DNA of 64,000 nucleotides from Pantoea agglomerans NBRC 102470 (GCF_001598475.1 NZ_BCZA01000001.1:558001-622000), one strand, 5' to 3'. Numbered from the stretch's first letter, positions 8,324 to 17,743 are shown. Notes: generated by a model not told the origin, from the letters alone. Translations and numbers: made by a program.

Positions 8324-8758
8324 ATGTCAAAAAAACTCTGGATTGGACTTTTTCTCGTCCTCGCGGCCTGTTTCTACGGCCTTAAACCCTATCTGAATTC
8401 CGTTTCAACCCCTGCCCAGGCGGATATCGCCACCCTGACTGACGCCCATACCGTGGCGCGCTGGGTGCTGCAGCATCAGCAACTGCCGGACTACTACCTC
8501 ACCAAAAACGACGCGCGCAAGCTTGGCTGGAATCCGGCTAAAGGCAACCTGTGTGACGTGTTGCCAGGCAGAGCCATCGGCGGCGATCGCTTTACGAACC
8601 GTGAAAAGCGTCTGCCCGCGCGTGCGGGCCGTCAGTGGTATGAAGCGGATGTGAATTATCGCTGCGGGCATCGCGACGCCGATCGCCTGGTCTACTCCTC
8701 AGACGGGCTGGTGTTTCTCTCCACCGATCATTACCGCAGTTTCAGGCAGGTGCCCTGA
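8324..8758 (+). CDS. Barnase-family secreted or membrane-anchored ribonuclease, 144 residues
   Basis: Guanine-preferring microbial ribonuclease of the N1/T1/barnase fold. From about residue 35 the protein aligns along the whole of Bacillus barnase: LPDYYLTKNDARKLGW, AKGNLCDVLPG, IGGDRFTNRE, then the general base Glu in YEADVNY, Arg in ADRLVYSS and the catalytic His in STDHY. The start at 8324 gives a hydrophobic N-terminus (WIGLFLVLAAC) that may be a signal anchor or, through LAAC, a lipobox. The barstar gene starts 2 nt after the stop. Two extra Cys residues could form a disulphide. Confidence 0.9.
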   Translation: MSKKLWIGLFLVLAACFYGLKPYLNSVSTPAQADIATLTDAHTVARWVLQHQQLPDYYLTKNDARKLGWNPAKGNLCDVLPGRAIGGDRFTNREKRLPARAGRQWYEADVNYRCGHRDADRLVYSSDGLVFLSTDHYRSFRQVP

Positions 8759-8760
8759 TC

Positions 8761-9024
8761 ATGCTTAATCTGACCTTTGACCTGCGTCAGCTCACCACGC
8801 GCGCGGCGTTTTATCAGCAGTTTGCTGAGCAGAGCGGCTGTCCGCAGACCTTCGGACATAATCTGGATGCGTTATGGGACTGGCTGACGGGCGGGATGGC
8901 GCTGCCTGCGACAATGTGGTTGCAGCACTATGCCGCGCATCAGGCCGATTTAGCGCCGGTGCTGGCGCTGCTGGAAGAGGCGGCGCAGTCGCTGGAGGGC
9001 GAACTGCGCCTGATCATTGATTAA
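8761..9024 (+). CDS. Barstar-family ribonuclease inhibitor, 87 residues
   Basis: Cytoplasmic inhibitor that would neutralise the preceding barnase homologue. It is as long as barstar and shares its key helix region: GHNLDALWDWLTGG matches the barstar GENLDALWDALTG segment, which contains the Asp and Trp residues that plug the RNase active site. The C-terminal strand GELRLIID matches the barstar end. Translation is probably coupled (2-nt gap). Its last codons overlap the end of srfC on the other strand by 4 nt. Confidence 0.92.
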   Translation: MLNLTFDLRQLTTRAAFYQQFAEQSGCPQTFGHNLDALWDWLTGGMALPATMWLQHYAAHQADLAPVLALLEEAAQSLEGELRLIID

Positions 9025-11387
9025 GCGCGTAGCGGCTTGAGCAGCGCAACCAGCGCTTCGCGTGCTGCCAGTGGCAGATCGCCGCCGCCAGTGTAACCAT
9101 TGTTCTCAATGATGACCTGGTTCAGCCCCACCAGCCAGTCGTAGATATAGTAGGCCGTGTGGTTGGCCGGGGCGGCAGAGAGTCTGGTCAGACGCTGACC
9201 GGAACTGAAGCTGACGCTGGGAGCCGGAGGCCGCGAGAAAATCACCTGACCCCGGTTAACGCGGCTGGCAGGGCGTTCATTTTCAGGACGCTGTAAAAAG
9301 CCGAGCCAGGCCACAAAATCCCCCAGCACCGTCATTGCCCGCGTCACCTGACGATCCGCGCGTGATTCATGGCTGACGCTCTGCGTATCGGGCTCATGCA
9401 GCGCCTGCTGCAGCTTTTGCGCGATATCGGTGCGGAATCCGGCCGTGATCAGCTCTTCAACCAGCCACTCCATCGTTGGCTTATCCACGTTCAGCAACGC
9501 CAGCAGGCTGCGGTTTTCCGGCAGCTGACGCAGATGATCCAGCCACAGCAGCAGCACCTGACGCGGATAGTGCTGCGCGCTCTGCAGACTCTGACGCGGC
9601 TGAACCGGCGCTTCAGCCGGGCTCTCACTGAACAGGTCAAATTCAAACCCGATGCCAAACTGATTTTCCGGGGCCTGAATACTGGCCGGTTTGCTGCCTT
9701 GTAAGGCGGACTGATTGAGCCACAGCTGACGCAGCGCCTCACGCGGCGGCTGCAGGCGTTCCAGCAGCTCGCCATGCAGGCCGGTCCGATGCTGTAAACA
9801 CTTCAGTAGCGTATCGGCGATATTCTGTTTGCGTGCCGCCTGTTCCGGGCTGGCACCCGCTTCGGTCCAGGGCAATAAACGCCGCTCCACCACAGTGTGC
9901 TGAATCTGCGCCAGCTGAGCCAGCAGCATGTCGCGGCGCGCTTCCGGCTGCATCTCATCCTGCAACCAGCTCGCCATGCGGTCGACGCCCGCGCGATCCA
10001 GTGCCAGCATCGATCCCCAGTGCTGACCGGGCTGTCCCATCTGACGCTGCACCGCTTCATCCACATTGACCTGCTGATGGCGGGCATCGAAAGGGGTAAT
10101 CGCCCAGATCAGACGCGGTTTCTCTGCGGATTCCTGTGCGGGCTGCTGACGCTGCCATTCGCGCAGCGTTTCGCTGGCGAGGTCGGCATCCTGACGCTGG
10201 CTGGCTGCGGTACAGACCAGCAGCAGATCAATTGCCTGACGCGCGGCGTAAAAACCGGGCAGCAGGGCACGTTTCTGTTCCAGCAGTTGGGCACGCAGCG
10301 GATCCTGCTGCTGCAGGCGCTGACGATCTTCCTGGGTTGCCGCGTCACCGGACTGGCCTGGCGCGGGCAGTTCCAGCATATCGGCATCATCATAGAGCGC
10401 GGTTCGCGGTGTGGAACTCAGCGGGACCAGCACTTCCAGCGTCAGCAGCGCCAGTAATCCCAGCGGCACGTTCTGCGCCTTACCGATGCGGTTACCATTC
10501 AGCGGGCAGACTTCCACCAGCTGCTGCTGATCCTGCTCACTGGCTGGCACAATCAGCTGCTCGGCTGGCAGTAGTGATGTGTCGGTCAGCAGGCTCAGCG
10601 GGGCGAGCACCCGGCTGCTGTTACGCAGCTGGTGACGCAGATGCAGCAGGGTGCGCAGCATCTCATTCAGTTCAGGCTGACCCGGCCACAGCAGTGAAAA
10701 AAGCTGTACCCGGTCGTCAACGCTGAGCCAGGGCGCCAGCTCAACCGCCTGCGGCCAGAAATGACGATCAAGCCGCGCATCGTGGTGCGCACGGCGACGG
10801 CACCAGGACCAGAGTGTCACCAGCGCATCGCCTTCCAGACCCGCCAGCGGCGTGGCGAGGCGATGACGCTGCAGGCGCTGCAGTGCGCTGTCGATCTGTG
10901 CGGTGTCGGGCGTTGTCGCGCCGGCACAGGCGACCATCAGCCGTACGATCTCCGCTTCACTCAGCAGCATCAGTTCAACCGGCCACTCGTTTGAAAGCGG
11001 CTCGCGCTGATGGCTGAAACGGGTGGCGGTAGCAAAATCGAGGTTGCCGGGATTGATATGCTGAAACCAGTTCAGCAGTTTATCGCCCATGCGGGTCACT
11101 AACTGGCCCTGTGCATCGGCCACCATTTCGTTCAGCAGCCAGGCCTTACCCGCCTGCGACTGTCCAAACAGCGCCAGCGTCACCGGACGCGCCACCTGCT
11201 GCGCCAGCGCCTGAGTCTGCACGCGCGCCTGGCGCAGTTGCAGCGTCAGGGTTTCTGCTTCCAGCGCCAGACGCGGCGACTGCTCACGGCTGCTCTCAAT
11301 CCAGGCCAGACTGTTATTCAGGGCGTCCTGCAACAGGCCAAGACGTTTTGCCAGCGTTTGCGGCTGACGGGGTTTCAGGGCTTTCAT
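9021..11387 (-). CDS. srfC: SrfC-family putative virulence factor with an N-terminal P-loop GTPase-like domain
   Basis: Third gene of the srfABC operon; 788 residues. A helical N-terminus (about 1-70) leads to a Walker A-like GQSQAGKAWLL near residue 75. The middle and C-terminal parts are helical and Gln-rich, with no signal peptide, so it is likely cytoplasmic. The start overlaps the srfB stop by 4 nt (ATGA), implying translational coupling. The family was named from SsrB-regulated factors of Salmonella; its biochemical role is not settled. The Walker A Lys is kept, but the Thr/Ser after it is replaced by Ala, so nucleotide hydrolysis is uncertain. Confidence 0.85.
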   Translation of the reverse strand: MKALKPRQPQTLAKRLGLLQDALNNSLAWIESSREQSPRLALEAETLTLQLRQARVQTQALAQQVARPVTLALFGQSQAGKAWLLNEMVADAQGQLVTRMGDKLLNWFQHINPGNLDFATATRFSHQREPLSNEWPVELMLLSEAEIVRLMVACAGATTPDTAQIDSALQRLQRHRLATPLAGLEGDALVTLWSWCRRRAHHDARLDRHFWPQAVELAPWLSVDDRVQLFSLLWPGQPELNEMLRTLLHLRHQLRNSSRVLAPLSLLTDTSLLPAEQLIVPASEQDQQQLVEVCPLNGNRIGKAQNVPLGLLALLTLEVLVPLSSTPRTALYDDADMLELPAPGQSGDAATQEDRQRLQQQDPLRAQLLEQKRALLPGFYAARQAIDLLLVCTAASQRQDADLASETLREWQRQQPAQESAEKPRLIWAITPFDARHQQVNVDEAVQRQMGQPGQHWGSMLALDRAGVDRMASWLQDEMQPEARRDMLLAQLAQIQHTVVERRLLPWTEAGASPEQAARKQNIADTLLKCLQHRTGLHGELLERLQPPREALRQLWLNQSALQGSKPASIQAPENQFGIGFEFDLFSESPAEAPVQPRQSLQSAQHYPRQVLLLWLDHLRQLPENRSLLALLNVDKPTMEWLVEELITAGFRTDIAQKLQQALHEPDTQSVSHESRADRQVTRAMTVLGDFVAWLGFLQRPENERPASRVNRGQVIFSRPPAPSVSFSSGQRLTRLSAAPANHTAYYIYDWLVGLNQVIIENNGYTGGGDLPLAAREALVALLKPLRA

Positions 11388-14347
11388 CGTTTACACACGC
11401 TCCCGCTGTCAATCCAGTATTGCGCATTGGCATTGCCGGTCGCCGACAGGGTATTCAGCTTAAGACTCAACTGCTCCAGCGGCACGCGGGTGCCATCATC
11501 CAGGCGGGCATCGCTCAGCACCAGACTTTCCGGGCCGGACGCGTCGGGTCCGGCTTTTACCGCCAGCCGGATGCGCAGCACGCTCTCACCGGCCACTTTA
11601 CGCGCCAGGGTAGCGTCGTTCAGCGTCAGGCTATAGAGCGGCGAGGCGGGCCAGCGATCGTTATCAAGCTGGCGGAAACCGAGACAGACGTTGCCGCGAA
11701 TACGGAAACTGCGCTTTTTATCCAGCACATAGCCGGGATCGTCGAGGTCAATTTCGCTGTAGCAGAGGTTCTCGTCCGTCAGCGCCTGGTTTTCGTCGAG
11801 CATGCCAAGATAGCGAATCGTCGAGTAGGGTTCAAAATCGCCTGCGCGGAACCAGAAGCTGCTGAGGCGCAGATCCAGCGCCAGCAGGCAGAGCATCGCG
11901 CCGACCGCCGCGGTCGATTTCGGGTTGTCGATGCGGCCATGTTTGTTAAACGGATACCAGTCGCTGGTGTGATAGCCTTCCAGCGACAGAATACGGCTGC
12001 CCGGCAGCGGTTGCAGATGACGCACCAGCGCCTGAATGCCCGGGAAGCGCGACGGGCGACCGGTCAGCAGCAGCACGTCACACTGATAGAGCGACACCAC
12101 TTCACACATTGAACGCAGCGCCGGGATAATCGCCATCCGGTGCTGCATAAATTCGCCGTGCAGCTGTGACAGGCTCACCACCAGTGGCACCTGTAGCAGG
12201 TCAAAGCGGCTGTTACCGCCCAGCTCGCGCTGAATCTCGCCGTTGACGAACGCCAGTACCGCTTCGCCCGGCGGCTGATCGACCAGCTCGCCAAACAGTG
12301 CGTTGATCTCCGCGTGGCTCTCCAGCGGATCCCAGTTTTCGTAGCGTTCCAGTACCGCCTGCGCCAGCGGAATAAACAGTTGTAAGGTGATCTGCTGACG
12401 CAGCGTGGCCTGACCGTCCATGCGGCTGTCGTGACCAAACAGCTTGTTCATCAGCGGTTCCGCCAGCGTCAGGCCCGCTTTCTGCAGATGCTGCTGCAGC
12501 GCCGGTAAAATCCACAGCTGAATCACATCCAGCAGGATATCGTCGCCCGCGACTTTAAAGCCTTCGCGGAACAGCAGTCGCGGCGTGATTTTGACGTTGT
12601 TGCCCTGACCATCATCCAGACGATACTGGGTGATGGCGAGGTCAGTAGTGCCGCCGCCGATATCAATCGAGGCGATGCGCAGGCTCTTGCCTGGCAGTTC
12701 GTCAGCATCGCGCGGGCGATCCGGACGGGCCATGCTGCTGAAAAAGTCTTCGGCGCGACCGGCAAAGTTGACCTGGGTTTCATTAAACAGCCAGACCATC
12801 TGACCACAGGTCGCTTCATCCCACTCCATCTGCACATCCGGCAGCGGTTTCGGGTTCTGACGTGGCAGTGCTGGTGAAAGGTCATCTTCGTCAGCCAGCC
12901 AGCCTTCCGCTTTCCAGACCAGCGCCAGCGCTTCCTGCATCCGGCGGCGGAAAATTTCACGCTCCGGCTTCGGCATCGCTGACGGCAGTGTCAGGATCAC
13001 ATGGCGCAGCTGACGCGGCGCGTGGCTCTGTGGCATCCGCTGACGCTGTGCCGCGCTGTTCATCTGCATCAGCGCCTGAGCCAGCAGCTCACACAGCATA
13101 AAGGTCATCAGCGAACTGCGGCTGTAGTGCGGAGAAAAGACCGGCAGACGATCGTCGGGTGCCAGCGTCGAGAGCGGCTGACCTTCGTCGTTGAGCAGGG
13201 TGGTAAAGGGCGCGGCATAGGCCAGCGGTTCAGTCTGTTCGCCGGGCGTGTTAAAACGCCAGCCTGGCTGATAGCGCGCCTCATCCCACAGATAACGACG
13301 CGGGCTGGAGAGGCCGGTGCTGCCTTCCAGTCCCACACGCTGCAGGGCCAGACGGCTCGCTTCACGGCCGACGCGGGTCAGAGAAGGCCACATAAAGGCC
13401 TGCTCACGACCGCTCTCCAGCGAGAAGTTCGCTTTGCCAAAACGGGTCTCGGCAAACTCCAGACGGCTGTCAAACAGCTCGTTGTAAACCTGATGCGGCT
13501 GCGACAGATCGCGCAGCTGCAGCTCATAGGTCTGTTTCAGGCCGTTGCTCTCTTCCGGGTGATCTTCAACCAGAATGCCGCAGGTATGGGAGTTACCGAC
13601 ATCCAGAATGATATCGACATTGACCGCCGGGGTCTGCAGCGTGGCAGCCTGAATATGGATCTCGCTGAGGTCGAGCTGTTCGCCCAGCAGCTCCAGCAGA
13701 TTGAGGTAGTGCGCCTGATACTCAAACTCGCGCAGCGCCTGATTAATCGCCTGTTCGCGGCGATCGGAGACGCGGTCGGTAAAGGATTCGCGCAGCCAGC
13801 CGTCAACCCAGGTCAGGTCAAGAAAATCACCCAGCTCGTAGTTGTGCCAGGCGAGCGCAAAGGTCACACCGTTCTGAGCATCAGCCGTGCTGAGGCCGAG
13901 CTGTTCACCGCCATCCTGTTCCGCTACGCAGCGGGTATCAAAGGCCAGGCTGACGCGATGGGTATTGCCCGCTGCATCGGGCGCGGGCAGCGCAACCAGA
14001 CGCATCCGCGCCCAGTTTTCAGGACCGCCGATAAAACGACGTCCGCTGGCGCAGCGCAGCATCGGCAGCGGCAGCCAGCAGGCTGACAGCAGGGACAGTG
14101 AGTCCGCCAGCGCGATATCAGACTCCGGGCGCACCACTTCCGCAGCGCCGCCATCTTCCGGATAGAGCAGGAACTTACCGCTGTTGCCATCGACGTTCAG
14201 GCGCAGCAGCGGGCCGTTGGCGGTCTGGCGCACAAACTGGCGGCGCGCAGGGGTATCTGAGAGTTGCAGGCCGAAATCCAGAAACTGCACGCCGCTATTT
14301 TCAATCAGCGAAATTTTTTGTTTGTCATCGATCAGGGGAGCCAGCAT
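11384..14347 (-). CDS. srfB: SrfB-family putative virulence factor with an actin/Hsp70-like ATPase domain
   Basis: Second gene of srfABC; 987 residues. Two phosphate-binding signatures of the actin/Hsp70 ATPase fold are visible: phosphate 1 at DIILDVGNSHTCGILVED (near residue 250) and phosphate 2 at ASIDIGGGTTDLAITQYR (near residue 560). An adenosine-like motif may lie around VLLLTGRPSRFPGI (near 755). No signal peptide is present. It starts 2 nt after srfA and overlaps srfC by 4 nt. An ATP-dependent assembly or motor role is inferred from the fold. Confidence 0.87.
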   Translation of the reverse strand: MLAPLIDDKQKISLIENSGVQFLDFGLQLSDTPARRQFVRQTANGPLLRLNVDGNSGKFLLYPEDGGAAEVVRPESDIALADSLSLLSACWLPLPMLRCASGRRFIGGPENWARMRLVALPAPDAAGNTHRVSLAFDTRCVAEQDGGEQLGLSTADAQNGVTFALAWHNYELGDFLDLTWVDGWLRESFTDRVSDRREQAINQALREFEYQAHYLNLLELLGEQLDLSEIHIQAATLQTPAVNVDIILDVGNSHTCGILVEDHPEESNGLKQTYELQLRDLSQPHQVYNELFDSRLEFAETRFGKANFSLESGREQAFMWPSLTRVGREASRLALQRVGLEGSTGLSSPRRYLWDEARYQPGWRFNTPGEQTEPLAYAAPFTTLLNDEGQPLSTLAPDDRLPVFSPHYSRSSLMTFMLCELLAQALMQMNSAAQRQRMPQSHAPRQLRHVILTLPSAMPKPEREIFRRRMQEALALVWKAEGWLADEDDLSPALPRQNPKPLPDVQMEWDEATCGQMVWLFNETQVNFAGRAEDFFSSMARPDRPRDADELPGKSLRIASIDIGGGTTDLAITQYRLDDGQGNNVKITPRLLFREGFKVAGDDILLDVIQLWILPALQQHLQKAGLTLAEPLMNKLFGHDSRMDGQATLRQQITLQLFIPLAQAVLERYENWDPLESHAEINALFGELVDQPPGEAVLAFVNGEIQRELGGNSRFDLLQVPLVVSLSQLHGEFMQHRMAIIPALRSMCEVVSLYQCDVLLLTGRPSRFPGIQALVRHLQPLPGSRILSLEGYHTSDWYPFNKHGRIDNPKSTAAVGAMLCLLALDLRLSSFWFRAGDFEPYSTIRYLGMLDENQALTDENLCYSEIDLDDPGYVLDKKRSFRIRGNVCLGFRQLDNDRWPASPLYSLTLNDATLARKVAGESVLRIRLAVKAGPDASGPESLVLSDARLDDGTRVPLEQLSLKLNTLSATGNANAQYWIDSGSVCKR

Positions 14348-14349
14348 CG

Positions 14350-15717
14350 TTATTTACTCTCACGCTTAATCGTCATCGGGAAGACCCGGTCATCAGCATA
14401 CTGCGCTTCACACACTGCGGCGCCGATACTCGCATGGCAGACCAGCAGTGGCATACGGTAGCGCGAACTGTTCTGGCACTTCGCCGTGTAGCGGCTCTCA
14501 ATCACCAGGTTACCGGCGCTGGTCATGGCCGCGCTGACATCCGCTTTACAGGTGGTATTGCCCTGGGCGATCTGCACGCTGCCTTTGCCGTTTTTAAACT
14601 GGAAGCGCATCACCGGAGGCTTACCGGTTGGCGTCGGCATCTGGTCGATAGTGACACGCCAGCGGCCATCAATCACCCGTACCTGGCCATCGCGCACCGC
14701 ATCCGGCGTCACGATCAGGTCATCGGGTTTGGCCGGAACCGGCGCCGTCACCGTTGTGGCAAGGGTAGCAGATGAGGTTGCCGGTGCGGTATCGGTGGTG
14801 ATGTTGGCCGGTTTCTGCGGCTGCGATTCGGGAAGTTTTTCCGGTGCTGCCTGCTCGGCAGGTGGGGTGACAGACGGTGTCGCCGCAACCGGTGCCGGAG
14901 TCGCAGCAGGGGCCGGAGTGGATACCGTCGCCGGAGCTGACGCTGGCTTCGCAGTGGCAACCGGTGTTTTTACGGGTTCTGAACGATGCAGCAACACGGC
15001 CACCGTCACGGCGGCAGCAATCGCCACCGGCGGTAACAGATACCAGACGCGGAAACGGCGGCGAGCCGCTACAGGCGTCGCCGGCTGAGCTTCAACGGGT
15101 GCTGCAACCGGCAGCGGTTCAGCCACAGGTTCAGGTTCAGGTTCGGGCTCAGCGATCATCACTGGTTCAGCGATGACCGGCGCGGCAGGCAGCTCAGGCA
15201 GCGGTTCAACCAGCGCCACCGGCAGGTTCTCTTCCAGCGTGTCACGCAGGCAGGCCAGCGCGTCATCGCGGCTACGCGCCTGGGCATCGACAAAGCCCCA
15301 GAAGGTGATGACCGGTTTGCCATCAACCAGATAGACATACTGCTGGTCGGGGAATTGCAGGGTTTTGCTCAGCAGCGCACCAAACAGCCGCATTGATGGG
15401 TTCTCTGCCGCGCGCGCGCGCGTACTGAGATCCTGCATATCCTGCTGACAGGCGGTGAGCTGTTGCAGCGCCGCGCGACGTTCATGATCGCTGGCACCCA
15501 GCCAGGATTTGACCCGGCCGCTAAAAGGGGCATACCAGTCGAGGCGATCGCCCCGTTCATTGGCCTGAGGAATGGCCAGGCAATCTGCCAGTGCGCTCTG
15601 ACGGCGCAGGCGCAGGGTTTCACGAATTTGCAGTGCTGAGGCATAGACCGGCTGGCCATTTTCACCTAACGCCAGAACTGCATCTAAATTACCGCTGCGC
15701 AGAAAAGTTTTTGCCAC
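14350..15717 (-). CDS. srfA: SrfA-family protein, bitopic membrane protein with a Pro/Ala-rich linker
   Basis: First gene of srfABC; 455 residues from a GTG start. A cytoplasmic N-terminal domain (about 1-170) is followed by an EPEPEPEP stretch, a single transmembrane helix at about 212-232 (WYLLPPVAIAAAVTVAVLL), a long Ala/Pro/Thr-rich linker (about 235-325) and a C-terminal domain with four Cys residues, probably periplasmic. That topology could connect cytoplasmic SrfB/SrfC to the envelope. DNA repeats of GGTTCA encode the EP track. Function is unproven. Confidence 0.8.
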   Translation of the reverse strand: MAKTFLRSGNLDAVLALGENGQPVYASALQIRETLRLRRQSALADCLAIPQANERGDRLDWYAPFSGRVKSWLGASDHERRAALQQLTACQQDMQDLSTRARAAENPSMRLFGALLSKTLQFPDQQYVYLVDGKPVITFWGFVDAQARSRDDALACLRDTLEENLPVALVEPLPELPAAPVIAEPVMIAEPEPEPEPVAEPLPVAAPVEAQPATPVAARRRFRVWYLLPPVAIAAAVTVAVLLHRSEPVKTPVATAKPASAPATVSTPAPAATPAPVAATPSVTPPAEQAAPEKLPESQPQKPANITTDTAPATSSATLATTVTAPVPAKPDDLIVTPDAVRDGQVRVIDGRWRVTIDQMPTPTGKPPVMRFQFKNGKGSVQIAQGNTTCKADVSAAMTSAGNLVIESRYTAKCQNSSRYRMPLLVCHASIGAAVCEAQYADDRVFPMTIKRESK

Positions 15718-15889
15718 CTGTTGGGCCCTTATCGGTCGTTGTCTGAGGCAGAAAATCGCGTGTTATCGACGATTGGGTTGATTTTACGCGGGGCAATGAC
15801 AAATCAAACGGCAGAAAAAGGGGGTAAATCCACTGTTTTTTTCACCGGCTGACGGAAAAACCACCGCTATTTCAGAGAGTATGACGCAA

Positions 15890-17062
15890 TCAGCCGGATT
15901 TGCGCACCAGCAGCAGGTGGGCGATGACGCCGCCCGCCAGTCCCCAGAAGGCCGGACCAATGCCCAGTAGCGAAACGCCGGATGCGGTGATCAGAAAGGT
16001 GATCAGCGCGCTGTCGCGTTCGGCAGGCAGATCCAGTGCGCGGTGGAGGCTGCCACCCAGCGTGGCAAGGAGTGCCAGACCCGCCAGCGCCTCAATCAGC
16101 ACCACAGGCAGGGCACTGAACAGCACGGCGATCAGCGCACCGGACGCGCCCGCCAGCAGATAGAAGATCCCCGCCAGCGCCGCCGCGCGCCAGCGTTGCT
16201 GAGGATTTGGGTCGACCTCATCGCTCATGCAGATGGCCGCCGTAATCGCCGCCACGCAGACCGAAAAACCCCCTAATGGCGACAGCAGCAGCGCAATTAA
16301 TCCGGTCCAGCTCATCAGTGAAGAGACGGGCGGACGGTAGCCGTGCGCCTGTAGCGTGGCGATGCCGGGGGCGTTCTGCGACGCCATCGTCACCAGGAAA
16401 TAGGGCACGCCGATCCCCAGCAGCGTGGTGAGCGTAAAGTGCGGCATCACGACTTCCGGCATCGCCAGCCTAATCGGCTGCGGCGGAAAGTGGATGGCGT
16501 GCTGTGCCAGCGCAACGGCAACACCCACCAGCAGCGTGACCAGAATCGCATAGCGGGCCAGCCAGCGGCGGGCCAGCAGCCAGGCCAGGCACATGCTGCC
16601 GCACAGTAGAAAGTTACTTTGCAAATCGGCAAAGGTCTGCAGCCCGAAGCGCAGCAGAATACCTGCCAGCATCGCCGCTGCCAGTGAAGCGGGAATGTAG
16701 TTCATCAGCCGGGCAAACAGGCCGGTGACGCCGCACAATACGATCAGCAGGTTGGCGAAAACAAAGACGCCTGCCGCCTCATTCAGCGAAATGCCGTGAA
16801 AACTGGTCGCCAGCAGCGCAGCGCCGGGCGTTGACCAGGCAGCCAGCACCGGCATGCGGTAGCGCAGTGACAGGCCCAGCGAGGCGATCCCCTGCGCGAT
16901 GCCCAGCACCGACAGCCAGCCGCCAATCTGCGCGGGCGTGGCGCCCGCTGCCTGAAACATCTGATAGATAATCGCGCCACTGCTGCTGTAGCCCACCAGC
17001 ACAGCCACGAAGCCGGAGACCAGCATCGGCAGGGTAAAACGGGGAGGTTCCGCTCTCGTCAT
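15890..17062 (-). CDS. ydcO: BenE/YdcO-family inner-membrane transporter
   Basis: Benzoate:H+ symporter family (BenE), 390 residues with about 12 membrane segments and no large soluble domain. The start MTRAEPPRF at 17062 was chosen because the longer frame runs into the operator repeats; AAAGAG lies upstream. The diagnostic LVGYSSSGAIIYQ and GGFSVCVAAITAAIC segments are present. It diverges from sutR as in E. coli (ydcO/ydcN), supporting the assignment. The E. coli substrate is not established; benzoate is a family-level guess. Confidence 0.85.
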   Translation of the reverse strand: MTRAEPPRFTLPMLVSGFVAVLVGYSSSGAIIYQMFQAAGATPAQIGGWLSVLGIAQGIASLGLSLRYRMPVLAAWSTPGAALLATSFHGISLNEAAGVFVFANLLIVLCGVTGLFARLMNYIPASLAAAMLAGILLRFGLQTFADLQSNFLLCGSMCLAWLLARRWLARYAILVTLLVGVAVALAQHAIHFPPQPIRLAMPEVVMPHFTLTTLLGIGVPYFLVTMASQNAPGIATLQAHGYRPPVSSLMSWTGLIALLLSPLGGFSVCVAAITAAICMSDEVDPNPQQRWRAAALAGIFYLLAGASGALIAVLFSALPVVLIEALAGLALLATLGGSLHRALDLPAERDSALITFLITASGVSLLGIGPAFWGLAGGVIAHLLLVRKSG

Positions 17063-17081
17063 GGTCAGACTCTTTAAGAGG

Positions 17082-17128
17082 TTGTGCGTTATAGCGCACA
17101 TGGTCGCATGATGCGCTATAACGCACAA
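17082..17128. promoter_or_regulatory. Paired inverted operators between ydcO and sutR
   Basis: TTGTGCGTTATAGCGCA (17082-17098) and its exact reverse complement (17112-17128) are separated by 13 nt. Each arm is itself a near palindrome (TGCGyTATArCGCA), so two adjacent dimer sites are likely, probably bound by SutR to control both divergent genes. Confidence 0.75.
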
Positions 17129-17185
17129 GTGTTACACTATTGCCATAACGTCACTCACCAGGATGACGAGAAAGCAGGAGAAAAA

Positions 17186-17743
17186 ATGGCGGATTTTCAG
17201 CAACACCTGAGCAGCGCGCTCAGACAGTTGCGGCAGGCCAATGGCTGGAGCCTGACGCTGACGGCGGAGCGAACCGGCGTCAGTAAAGCGATGCTGGGCC
17301 AGATTGAGCGCGGCGAATCGAGTCCCACCGTGGCGACGCTGTGGAAGATTGCCACCGGTTTCAACGTTCCCTTTTCCTTTTTTATCGACGGCAGCGTGTT
17401 GCCTTCAGGCGCCGCGCCTGCATTCAGTCAGCCCAATGCCGACATGTCGGTACGGTCGCTGCTGCCTTACGATCCGCAACTGCGTTTTGATCTGCTGGCG
17501 GTGGAGCTGGTAGCGGGCGCGCAGAGTCATTCTTCGCCCCATGAAGCGGGCTGTGTGGAGCAGGTGGTGGTCATCGAGGGCGAACTATTGCTGGGCGTCG
17601 GTGACCTCTGGCGACGTCTGCTCGCCGGGGAGGCGTTCCAGTTCAGGGCCGATGTGCAGCACAGCTACCGGAACCCGCTCAGCACGCCGCTGCGCTTCCA
17701 CAGTCTGATCCATTATCTGCAGCGCCCGGACGTTACAAATTGA
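17186..17743 (+). CDS. sutR: SutR (YdcN)-type XRE regulator with cupin domain
   Basis: 185 residues. The N-terminal XRE HTH (about 8-62) includes LTAERTGVSKAMLGQIERGESSPTVATLW, and the C-terminal cupin (about 105-180) would sense a small molecule. In E. coli SutR (YdcN) affects sulfur-utilisation genes and lies divergent from ydcO, as here. The ATG at 17186 follows GCAGGAG at about 8 nt. The strong 17-bp inverted operators upstream suggest autoregulation and control of ydcO. Confidence 0.85.
   Translation: MADFQQHLSSALRQLRQANGWSLTLTAERTGVSKAMLGQIERGESSPTVATLWKIATGFNVPFSFFIDGSVLPSGAAPAFSQPNADMSVRSLLPYDPQLRFDLLAVELVAGAQSHSSPHEAGCVEQVVVIEGELLLGVGDLWRRLLAGEAFQFRADVQHSYRNPLSTPLRFHSLIHYLQRPDVTN

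Noticed and set aside
11111-12112. 333-residue plus-strand ORF spanning srfC/srfB
   Set aside because: Covers the end of one real gene and the start of another on the opposite strand; composition is a shadow.
13001-14086. 361-residue plus-strand ORF inside srfB
   Set aside because: Antisense shadow of srfB; no ribosome site and no recognisable domain.
15409-15421. Alternating CG run in srfA that could form Z-DNA
   Set aside because: It encodes Ala-Arg repeats in a real gene and is too short to claim a structural role.
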